Notes under the pieces: generated by a model
Seen by the model: only the letters and a program-made list of their open reading frames with translations
Database searches by the model: none
What the model was told of the DNA's origin: nothing
Translations under genes and position numbers: made by a program
NCBI GenBank assembly: GCA_029573495.1
Contig: JAKQEI010000088.1
Span: forward strand, 1 to 64,000
Direction: 5' to 3'
Length of the DNA: 64,000 nucleotides
Source: Bacteroidota bacterium
GTDB lineage: Bacteria; Bacteroidota; Bacteroidia; Flavobacteriales_F; PHOS-HE28
In this document: positions 26,501-32,867 of the stretch, one piece after another
Layout: every line of letters starts with the position of its first letter
Numbering within the stretch: the first letter of the stretch is position 1

Positions 26501-28642
26501 AGCGGTGAGGCTGTCGCCATTGACGGGCCAAAGACCATCGGCCATCAGGTCCAAGGTGATGGGCTCGCTTCGCAAGCGGCCAAGCGCCCGAATGGAATCG
26601 CTGCGCAGGTCGGCGCGCAAGGTCAAGGTGTCCGCGTCGTCGTTCCCAAGACCAAGCCGCGCAATGCTCACCTCCACCCATCCCCGACGCTGCGCACTGT
26701 TCAGATCATCGACCTCCCCCACCACATGCAGATCCGCGCGCTCCAATGGGGTGTCCCCAAGGATCCGCGCCATCGCCAGGTCCGTTGCGCGCAAGTCGAT
26801 GTTCGCGGCGTCCGGGATGGTGCGATCCAGGCCACTGGCAGCGAACGGACCTCGCACATCGCCCAGATCGCTGCGAAGATCCAACGCACCTTCGATCGTC
26901 TTCCTGGAACCCCTGACCTGCGCGGTGATCGCCAATTGGGCAGGCAGGACGGTACCAGGCGGAACGAAGGCTCTTGCTATCGAGCGAGCCCCATCACCCA
27001 TCTCGAAGGGCTCAATGCGCAGGTCGTAGGAAAGACGCGCTGTGTCGAGGAGGTCGTTCACCCTGCCCGCTACGAGCATCGTGGTACCTGCATCACCGTG
27101 GATGGAAGCGCGCACGGTATCCAGGGCTTGCATCGTACCGCTCGCGTGCAGTGCGATGGCGAATCCTTCCGGGACCGACTTGAACTTCTGGAGATCAACG
27201 GGCAGGAGCCGGATCAGGTCCGACCACATTGCACGCTCGACCATTCCTTCCACGGATGCGAACCAGGGGACCGTTCCCGGGGAGCGATAGGCTCGTGTCA
27301 GGGAACCATGCTCGACACGCGCGCTCAGACCCATGACCAGGTCGTTCCATGCGACGCGCACCTCATCGATACGCGCCATGGCCGGGGTCGCCATGACCAG
27401 CGCGTCCAGCCGCATCCGTGATCCTTCGGGCATCGATCGTGCATCAAGACCGTGGATATCCGCGCGCATCCCGGCATTGTTCGCGACAAGCGCATCGATC
27501 CTGGCGTCAAGTTCCTGTATGACGACATGCTTCATATCGAATGGCCCGGTACCATCACTCACGCGACCCGTGTGCATCGCGAGCGCCGAGGTGGACATGC
27601 GTAATTCGTCCACTGCGATATCGAAGTCGCGCAGGAAATAGCGGAAGCCATCGTCCTGATCAAGCCAGGGTGGGTCACCTGACGGTCCATCGGTCGTGGT
27701 CGTGTCGGTCCGCAGCATTCCGAACTCCGCGCGATCCAGTGCGATGCGTGAGAAATGGAAGCGTTGCCGGGCGAAGTCCATCTCCTTGACCTCCATCTCG
27801 CCAGTCTCCAGCGCCACCCACAAACTATCGTCGGTCCCGACCGTGCCCATGCGGAGATCGATATCCGTGAGCATGGCATGTTCCAGATCGATATCCAGGT
27901 CCGGGAACGGAGGAATGAGATCGGGATAGGTGTCGGGCGTTGGGGCGCTTGGTGCACTTGTCATGAGCAGCGCGGTGCCGCTCAGCGCCAGGTCACCACC
28001 ATGGAAGCGCATCCGATCCAGATCGAACTCCTTCAGGTCGAGATCCAACTGCCCCAGGCGCAGGTCGAGACCCAATTGCGATGGTGCCATCGCCATGGTA
28101 TAGTGGATGTCCATCAGTGCGACGCCATCCAGGCTGAAGGCCCAGCCGCCGGTCGTGTCCGCAGCCTTGGGTTCGGCATCATTCCCCGTGAACGCTTTGA
28201 TGATGTGCTCGAAGTTGAAGGTGCTGTCGGCGTCCTGCTCGAGGTTCGCACGCACATGGGAAAGAGCGAGACCCGTGATCGCGATCCGCTTGTCAAATAT
28301 GGCCCCAACGCTCAGTTGGGCCTTCAATTCTTCCAGGCTCAACAATGTATCTCCCCGTTGGTCCTCGATATAGAGACCGTTCAAGGCGAGACCGATGGGA
28401 AAGCGCAGGGCGATGTGTTCGAGGGCGACCCGGGTTCCGATGCGTTCCTGCAAGGCGGTGACCGCTCGCTGGCGGACGAGGTCCTGGATGGCCGGCACAT
28501 ACAACAAGGAAGCGGCCAACAGCAGCAGCAGTACCGGGGCGAGCAGAAGCCGTATGGACCAACGCCAGACGCGTATCCACGGTGACCTGGTCGGACCCGT
28601 TCCACCGTTCCGCTCCTCCTGCTCATCCGCTTCCAATGCCAT
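23564..28642 (-). CDS. tamB: Translocation and assembly module protein TamB (DUF490)
   Basis: A 1692-residue periplasm-spanning protein. One N-terminal TM at about residues 30-50 (LLLAPVLLLLLAASLLYVPA) is followed by a very long run of short beta-strands (AsmA/TamB repeating groove). The C-terminal DUF490 region (about 1240-1650) contains GDLGILEGTSFSLVLPGSTV, FLSGSYTVEKGEYALDLYGL and DISLGVNTYDQANGN, diagnostic of TamB. The tail is highly charged (RNRENARQRKEAEEERRDR). ATG 28642 is preferred over a TTG 33 bp upstream. The last bases overlap tamL (ATGA), so the two are translationally coupled. Known roles are transport of phospholipid and support of outer-membrane protein assembly. Confidence 0.93.
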   Translation of the reverse strand: MALEADEQEERNGGTGPTRSPWIRVWRWSIRLLLAPVLLLLLAASLLYVPAIQDLVRQRAVTALQERIGTRVALEHIALRFPIGLALNGLYIEDQRGDTLLSLEELKAQLSVGAIFDKRIAITGLALSHVRANLEQDADSTFNFEHIIKAFTGNDAEPKAADTTGGWAFSLDGVALMDIHYTMAMAPSQLGLDLRLGQLDLDLKEFDLDRMRFHGGDLALSGTALLMTSAPSAPTPDTYPDLIPPFPDLDIDLEHAMLTDIDLRMGTVGTDDSLWVALETGEMEVKEMDFARQRFHFSRIALDRAEFGMLRTDTTTTDGPSGDPPWLDQDDGFRYFLRDFDIAVDELRMSTSALAMHTGRVSDGTGPFDMKHVVIQELDARIDALVANNAGMRADIHGLDARSMPEGSRMRLDALVMATPAMARIDEVRVAWNDLVMGLSARVEHGSLTRAYRSPGTVPWFASVEGMVERAMWSDLIRLLPVDLQKFKSVPEGFAIALHASGTMQALDTVRASIHGDAGTTMLVAGRVNDLLDTARLSYDLRIEPFEMGDGARSIARAFVPPGTVLPAQLAITAQVRGSRKTIEGALDLRSDLGDVRGPFAASGLDRTIPDAANIDLRATDLAMARILGDTPLERADLHVVGEVDDLNSAQRRGWVEVSIARLGLGNDDADTLTLRADLRSDSIRALGRLRSEPITLDLMADGLWPVNGDSLTADLDLHLDHADLMAIGLMKHPLYVAGDWHGHAAIDTSGYGSLSLTMDSTRLQSDSKRFLFKELRAHAMLAKDSTAATIVSDALDLSFSANVSVDTLLERASAKAASFFSADTRFKRDSGERFDMAVELKRTEWLTGMLVPQLQAIELERLEAHYDGDADHLDAALVLPHLRYDSIQVDGVEVNINARGADLDASLATQRMEKGPYHVAGTTITANGSSGDISAQMRIAEEETEQYRISAQVMKDGAERVVRFDREQVLAARTWKMDPANELRVGGDHLVAEHFELRSGDEALSLRTQAGMLEALLDGFRISTITNIISTADSVPIADGRINGSVRIPLEQEQGLEADLTIGQLKLLETEVGTLDVRAVSTGVDRYHAAAQLSNSSNALDATADVAPDDVRARADIDLGDIAFLKPFLSEYLYDLRGGVSGSVDYHDRYGRLDMGGRLRFQGTAVGVVLTGSTYTLLDETMVLDSKGLLFDHFQLRDSIGNMFRLDGEVQAAGLVDPRLDLRIRTDRFQLIGSTIEQNERFYGDLFANMDIQVMGPATRPSAKGDLGILEGTSFSLVLPGSTVELVPSEGIVVFTDDLYAVDTLVVDGDTEALRDSLAAHLPGVELDLRVRVDRSAQFAIVLDPAAGDQATVSGAADLTFRYAPETPMFLSGSYTVEKGEYALDLYGLVKKRFTLTKGGTVRWSGDPVKAEMELQARYISETSPYSLVASTSPVADMERNRLQQPLPFAVLINIDGTMNDPDIGFGLDLQRQLRNSFPKVGNKLDHLNAPGNEEELNRQVFGLLVLNSFIQDEGSGGAPSSGIATSAARNSVNGLLTDQMNKLTGRYLKGVDISLGVNTYDQANGNNTYQRTSVDYKVSKRLLDDRLSFEVGGSVGVDEQDAQVSNVSNTRAAQYAILYDLTRDGRFRIRGFHENAYDLYDGEITNSGVAIMFTRDFEENERARTRNRENARQRKEAEEERRDRQQEEMR

Positions 28643-28729
28643 CGCGCCCAAAGGTCTGCCGCCTTCGGCCAGCAAAGAGCGACCCGATCATGGATCAGGC
28701 ACGATGCGCGTCAGATCGTGGAAAGATCT

Positions 28730-29425
28730 CTACAACAACGCCTGCGCAGGTACACTGCCTTCCACCACCTTGCCATCGAGGAGCTTGATGGTGCGTTGGG
28801 CATAACCAGCATCGCGGAGGCTGTGTGTGACGATGATGACCGTCGTACCCAGCTTGTTGAGCTCCGTCAGCAGACCCATCACCTCTTCGCCCATCGCGCT
28901 GTCGAGGTTCCCGGTCGGTTCATCGGCGAGGATCAGCTTCGGGCTGTTCACCACGGCGCGGGCGATGGCCACACGCTGCTGCTGACCACCGCTCAGCTGC
29001 TGCGGGAAATGCCTGGCTCGGTGCGCGATGTTCATCCGCTTCATCGCCTCCTCAACACGTTCCTTCCGTTCAGCCTTGATCATCCGCGTGTAGATCAGCG
29101 GTAGCTCGATATTCTCCGCGACCGTGAGCTCGTCGATGAGGTTGAAGCTCTGGAACACGAAGCCGATGGTGCTCTTGCGCACCTCGGCACGCTTCCGTTC
29201 GTTGTACCCGCTCACGTCCTCACCATTCACGAAGTAGCTGCCGCTGCTGGGCGAATCGAGCAGGCCGATGATGTTGAGGAGGGTGGACTTGCCGCAACCG
29301 CTCGGACCCATGATGGCCACGAACTCACCCTGGACGATGTCGATGCTCACGTCGTTCAGTGCGGTGGTCTCCACGGTATCGGTGCGGTAGACCTTCGAAA
29401 GCTTGGAAGTTCGGAGGAGGCTCAT
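28730..29425 (-). CDS. ABC transporter ATP-binding protein, MacB/LolD subfamily
   Basis: A 231-residue ATPase with all nucleotide-binding motifs: Walker [10 protein letters not shown] (40-48), Q-loop [10 protein letters not shown], signature [14 protein letters not shown], Walker [13 protein letters not shown] and switch His in [14 protein letters not shown]. The pattern is that of the MacB/LolD/FtsE group, which power FtsX-type permeases. The start at 29425 matches the family; the upstream extension runs into a palindrome. The gene follows an HlyD-type adaptor on the same strand, but no permease gene is next to it. The nearest FtsX permeases in the window are at 11260 and at the left edge. 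Confidence 0.94.
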   Translation of the reverse strand: MSLLRTSKLSKVYRTDTVETTALNDVSIDIVQGEFVAIMGPSGCGKSTLLNIIGLLDSPSSGSYFVNGEDVSGYNERKRAEVRKSTIGFVFQSFNLIDELTVAENIELPLIYTRMIKAERKERVEEAMKRMNIAHRARHFPQQLSGGQQQRVAIARAVVNSPKLILADEPTGNLDSAMGEEVMGLLTELNKLGTTVIIVTHSLRDAGYAQRTIKLLDGKVVEGSVPAQALL

Positions 29426-29440
29426 GGTGTTGCTGGTTGG

Positions 29441-29504
29441 CGTGTTACGTGTTGCGGGTTCTCCTTGGTGGCATTCAACCCGCAACACGTCAACGCGTAA
29501 CACG
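29441..29504. repeat. Long imperfect palindrome between adaptor and ABC ATPase genes
   Basis: The left arm CGTGTTACGTGTTGCGGGTT (29441-29460) is fully matched by the right arm (29477-29504), except for an 8-base bulge (TCAACGCG) in the latter. Outer bases extend the pairing weakly. It ends 16 bp before the ATPase ATG on the transcribed minus strand. The stretch 29470-29489 is close in sequence to 62306-62324 in another palindrome. Confidence 0.7.
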
Positions 29505-29527
29505 CAACGAGCGCGGGCATGTGGGCT

Positions 29528-30772
29528 CTATTCGATCAAGAGTTCGTCAGCGTTGTTGAAAGCGGCGTAGCGGCTGGTGACGACGCGATCGCCGGGGGCG
29601 AGCCCTTCGAGCACCTCGTACATGTCGGGATTCTGGCGACCGAGCTTCACATCACGTTTCACCGCTTTTCCATCGGCGTCCACGGCGTAGACCCATTGTC
29701 CTCCCGTGTCCTGGAAGAAGGGTCCGCGAGGCAGCATCACCGCTTCCATGTCCTCACTGAGCTGGAGGCGCACCTGGAAGGTCTGTCCACGGCGCACGTC
29801 GGGCTTGTCCCCCACGAATCGCAGATCCACGTCGAACTCGCCGTTGCTCACCTCGGGGTAGACCTTGAACACTTCGATGGCGTGTTCCTGTCCGGCATGG
29901 GTGAAGGTGCCTTGCAGTCCGATGCTCACCCTGCTCACATAGTGCTCCGGGATCCGTGCGCGCACCTTGAAGCTCTCGAGCACATCGATCTGGGCGATGC
30001 GTTCACCGCGTTGCTTGGTCTGCCCGAGCTCCACGTTCAACCCGCTGAGCTGCCCGTCGATCGGCGCCTTGATCACGAGGTTCTGGAGGTTCTCACGCAG
30101 GAAGGCCAGGTTCTGGTCGATGAGCGCAAGGTTGTTCGTGATGGAGCCGAGCTGGCTTTGCCGGAAGAGCGAATCGCTGCGCACGTTGGCGGCCACGAGC
30201 TTCCGCTTCTCCTTCATGTACTGCAGATTCTCCTGGTTGCTGAGATAGGTGTTACGTGCGAGCAGCGAGTCCTGCACCAGGCGGTCGTCCACGCGCTGGT
30301 CGCGCTCCAGTCGCTTCAGTTCCTTGTCCAGGTTCAGCAGTTCGTCGCGCAGGCGTGTGGTCTGCTGATCCATGGCGAGCCGTGTATTGCGCAGGTTGTT
30401 CTGCTGATCGAGCAACTGCGCTTCCCTGTTGATCGCATCCATGTGCAACTGCGGATTGCTGAGCTCGATGATGGGTTCGCCGGCCTTCACCATGTGGCCA
30501 TCCTCTACGAACCGGTGCTTCACCGTGCCCCCTTCCAGCGCATCGAGGAAGACCGTCTGGATGGGCTGCACCGTGCCCGTGACCGGGATGAACTCCTTGA
30601 ACAGGCCACGCTGCACCGTGCCGATGGTGACCTTCGCCTCCTCCACCCGCACACGGCTGGTGGTGAAGGAGCCGGCCCAGAAGAAGACCAACAGCAGCAA
30701 CACACCACCGATGCAACCGATGGCGATGATACGTTTCCGTCTGGCGGGGCGCGGGTCGATGAGGCGATCCAT
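29528..30772 (-). CDS. HlyD/MacA-type periplasmic adaptor subunit
   Basis: A 414-residue membrane-fusion protein. A single TM anchors it (about 17-37, IAIGCIGGVLLLLVFFWAGS). A lipoyl half-motif (VTGTVQPIQTVFLDALEGGT), a long coiled-coil hairpin (about 110-220, with QLLDQQNNLRNTRLAMDQQT and LDKELKRLERDQRVDDRLVQ), the second lipoyl half (VIKAPIDGQLSGLNVELGQT) and beta-barrel/MP domains follow. It ends with YEVLEGLAPGDRVVTSRYAA, typical of MacA-like adaptors. It is upstream of the ABC ATPase with a 102-bp gap that holds a palindrome. The pair looks like two parts of a MacAB-like exporter; the permease must be encoded elsewhere. Confidence 0.9.
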   Translation of the reverse strand: MDRLIDPRPARRKRIIAIGCIGGVLLLLVFFWAGSFTTSRVRVEEAKVTIGTVQRGLFKEFIPVTGTVQPIQTVFLDALEGGTVKHRFVEDGHMVKAGEPIIELSNPQLHMDAINREAQLLDQQNNLRNTRLAMDQQTTRLRDELLNLDKELKRLERDQRVDDRLVQDSLLARNTYLSNQENLQYMKEKRKLVAANVRSDSLFRQSQLGSITNNLALIDQNLAFLRENLQNLVIKAPIDGQLSGLNVELGQTKQRGERIAQIDVLESFKVRARIPEHYVSRVSIGLQGTFTHAGQEHAIEVFKVYPEVSNGEFDVDLRFVGDKPDVRRGQTFQVRLQLSEDMEAVMLPRGPFFQDTGGQWVYAVDADGKAVKRDVKLGRQNPDMYEVLEGLAPGDRVVTSRYAAFNNADELLIE

Positions 30773-30905
30773 GGACGAGGGGGACCGCAATGTTCCCTCG
30801 ACAGGGTGATCAACGGTAGCAGAAAGTGCGGGCCTGCAAGCCTTGTGATGAACGGTTGACCGCGTCAGTCCCTGGCCGCATCCGACCTCGATGGGGAGTT
30901 GCCCC

Positions 30906-30913
30906 TATCTTGG
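30906..30913 (+). promoter_or_regulatory. Bacteroidota -7 promoter element before secreted esterase
   Basis: TATCTTGG matches TAnnTTnG and lies only 4 bp before the ATG at 30918. If it is used, the transcript would begin at or next to the start codon, giving a leaderless message. No strong -33 element is visible. Confidence 0.35.
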
Positions 30914-30917
30914 TTGC

Positions 30918-32165
30918 ATGTCCACCTTCCATGCATTGTCCTTGATCGCCTGCACCCTGCCCGTGTTGGTCGCAGGTCAAAGCTGCACCTACGACTATGT
31001 CACCCGGCAGTTCGATGTGCGTGTGGAGAGCGATGTCTTCTATGGGACGGCCGTCCGTTACGACGGCGGGGTCGACAGCCTGCGCATGAACATCTTCAAG
31101 CCGGTGGGGGATGACGTACTGGCGCGACCGGTGATCGTGGCCATCCATGGGGGTGCGTTCATCGGCGGGCACCGCAACGAGATGAACACGATCTGCAGCT
31201 GGTATGCGGAACGAGGTTATGTGGCCGTGACCGTGAGCTATCGGCTCGGCTTCCACCCGCCCGCCTTGCTTCCGAACCCTTATGCCTATGACCAGGCCGA
31301 GGTGATCCGTGCGGCCTACCGCGCACAACAGGATGTGAAGGGGGCGATCCGCTACCTCCGCGGCCGGTCCGGAACGGACAGTTCGGATGTCGCGAACATC
31401 TCCGTGATGGGTGTGAGCGCCGGCGGCATCACCGCGCTGCACGTGGCCTATGCCACGGATGAGGCTGAAAAGCCGGTGAGCTGTGAGGCCACAGGGGCGG
31501 TCAACCAGTTCCTGGCACAATACCCACGACCCGACCTTGGCCCGGTGAACGGTGATCTGCATGTGGGCGTGGATGCCACCGTGAACGCCTGCGTCTCCTA
31601 TTTCGGCGGGATCCTGGACACCGCCATGATCGGCAGCGCGGATGACCCCGCCCTGTTCACCTACCATCAGACCGGCGACCCGGTGGTCGGCTGTGGTCAT
31701 CAGCAGGGTTTGTGGGGCATGCCTCTCGGGATCGGCGGGAACTACCCCTGGTTGTTCGGTTCCTGCGCGATGGACCCTTACGTGGGATCGCTCGGCTTCA
31801 GTGACATGCGATACGAGTTCCATCCTTACACCGGGAATGCCCACGACATCCATGACCTGCCCTTGGTCGACGGTTGGGCGGCGGAATTCCTGGCCCGCCA
31901 GTTCTGTTCACCCATCACGGGACTGGCCATCGCGGGATCAGCTCCGGAACCACTCGTCTTTCCGAACCCGGCATCGGACAGGATCAACGTGACCGTCCCG
32001 GCACCTGCTCTTTCACAGCTGATCCTGCACGCCTTGGACGGCCGCATCGTGGCCCGGGCTACGGGCGGCTCCATGGCGGTCGAGCAACTCGACGCGGGGC
32101 ATTACCTGCTGGATATCCGGACCGAAGCGGGGCATTGGACCCGTCCGGTGGTCATTTCCAGGTAG
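30918..32165 (+). CDS. Secreted alpha/beta hydrolase (carboxylesterase-like) with T9SS sorting domain
   Basis: A 415-residue exported enzyme. The signal peptide MSTFHALSLIACTLPVLVAG precedes a carboxylesterase/HSL-like fold: oxyanion motif HGG (77-79, in AIHGGAFIGG), nucleophile elbow GVSAGG with Ser167, and a late His in the HDIHDLPL region as a possible catalytic His. The C-terminal 70 residues or so form a T9SS sorting domain (LVFPNPASDRINVTVPA, LHALDGRIVARA, LDAGHYLLDIRT). The substrate is unknown; a secreted ester or peptide substrate fits. It is a single gene, divergent from the adaptor. A complex hairpin follows its stop. Confidence 0.88.
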   Translation: MSTFHALSLIACTLPVLVAGQSCTYDYVTRQFDVRVESDVFYGTAVRYDGGVDSLRMNIFKPVGDDVLARPVIVAIHGGAFIGGHRNEMNTICSWYAERGYVAVTVSYRLGFHPPALLPNPYAYDQAEVIRAAYRAQQDVKGAIRYLRGRSGTDSSDVANISVMGVSAGGITALHVAYATDEAEKPVSCEATGAVNQFLAQYPRPDLGPVNGDLHVGVDATVNACVSYFGGILDTAMIGSADDPALFTYHQTGDPVVGCGHQQGLWGMPLGIGGNYPWLFGSCAMDPYVGSLGFSDMRYEFHPYTGNAHDIHDLPLVDGWAAEFLARQFCSPITGLAIAGSAPEPLVFPNPASDRINVTVPAPALSQLILHALDGRIVARATGGSMAVEQLDAGHYLLDIRTEAGHWTRPVVISR

Positions 32166-32169
32166 GGTC

Positions 32170-32213
32170 GCCGCCTTCGGCAGGTCCGTTGATCGACCCG
32201 TCGATCAGGCGGC
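32170..32213 (+). terminator. Stem-loop after secreted esterase gene
   Basis: The outer arms GCCGCC (32170-32175) and GGCGGC (32208-32213) enclose an inner perfect stem TGATCGA/TCGATCA (32190-32207) with a CCCG loop. A one-sided bulge separates the two stems. The structure begins 5 bp after the stop and likely ends the transcript, though no T-tract follows. Confidence 0.45.
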
Positions 32214-32218
32214 CTGTG

Positions 32219-32248
32219 TTGACAGGATCAAGATCCTACCTACATTCG
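32219..32248 (+). promoter_or_regulatory. Promoter of RRM RNA-binding protein gene
   Basis: TTGACA (32219-32224) and TACATTCG (32241-32248) fit a Bacteroidota -33/-7 pair (TTTG/TAnnTTTG) with normal spacing. Transcription from it would give a 5' leader of about 75 bases before the ATG at 32329, long enough for post-transcriptional control such as temperature-responsive folding. Confidence 0.5.
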
Positions 32249-32328
32249 TGCCGCCCAACGGCCCTGTCGTGCTTTGGCGAGACGCTCGGGGTACAGGCGC
32301 AGAACAAATTAACCCGTCAGTAGAACTC

Positions 32329-32706
32329 ATGAACATTTACGTCGCCAACGTGCCTTACTCAGTGAAGGACCAGGATCTCCACGAGCTGTTCGCCCCCTTC
32401 GGTGAGGTGACTTCGGCCAAGATCATCATGGATCGTGCCACCAACCGCAGCCGTGGCTTCGGATTCGTGGAGATGGCCGATGATGACGCCGGGCGCGCCG
32501 CCATTGAGGGGACCAATGGCAAGAATTTCCACGGCCGTGACCTGGTCGTGAACGAAGCCCGCCCGCGCACCGAGGGTGATCGCGGAGGTTTCGGAGGCGG
32601 TAGCCGCGGCTTCGGCGGTGGTGACCGTGGTGGATACCGCAGCGAACGCGGCGGTGGCGACCGTGGTGGATACCGTAGCGAGCGTCCGCGCCGCGACGAG
32701 TACTGA
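32329..32706 (+). CDS. RRM-domain RNA-binding protein with glycine/arginine-rich tail
   Basis: A 125-residue protein of the bacterial cold-inducible RRM family. RNP2 is IYVANVP (3-9) and RNP1 is RGFGFVEM (42-49), with the usual aromatic residues for stacking on RNA. The RRM ends near residue 80. The tail is an RGG-like repeat in which the unit GGGDRGGYRSER occurs twice, ending in RPRRDEY. Such proteins are abundant nucleic-acid chaperones in cyanobacteria and Bacteroidota. The start MNIYVANVP is typical. It stands alone, with its own promoter and a strong downstream terminator. Confidence 0.93.
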   Translation: MNIYVANVPYSVKDQDLHELFAPFGEVTSAKIIMDRATNRSRGFGFVEMADDDAGRAAIEGTNGKNFHGRDLVVNEARPRTEGDRGGFGGGSRGFGGGDRGGYRSERGGGDRGGYRSERPRRDEY

Positions 32707-32727
32707 ACCACTTCGACTTCGAGCTGA

Positions 32728-32755
32728 AAGGCCTCCCGGTACGCCGGGGGGCCTT
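32728..32755 (+). terminator. Rho-independent-like terminator after RRM gene
   Basis: The stem AAGGCCTCCC (32728-32737) pairs with GGGGGGCCTT (32746-32755) with one G-T wobble and an 8-base loop; CTTC follows. It begins 22 bp after the RRM stop codon. Confidence 0.7.
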
Positions 32756-32848
32756 CTTCATTCGATCCCACCTGTGAAAGTTTGTTGATCGATCGAACCC
32801 CGTCACCCTCTCCCCATCCTACGGACCAGAGCAGCCGACGCAACCCGG

Positions 32849-32856
32849 TACTTTTG
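32849..32856 (+). promoter_or_regulatory. Perfect -7 element before TonB-type receptor gene
   Basis: TACTTTTG is an exact TAnnTTTG match, 11 bp before the ATG at 32868, predicting a leader of only a few bases. No clear -33 motif is seen upstream. Confidence 0.5.
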
Positions 32857-32867
32857 CCCACCCTCGC

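Noticed and set aside
30252-30716. 154-residue minus-strand frame inside the HlyD adaptor gene
   Set aside because: It is a +1 shadow of the adaptor coding sequence without its own features.
29519-30859. 446-residue plus-strand reading frame
   Set aside because: It is antisense to the HlyD-type adaptor gene and lacks any coherent domain.
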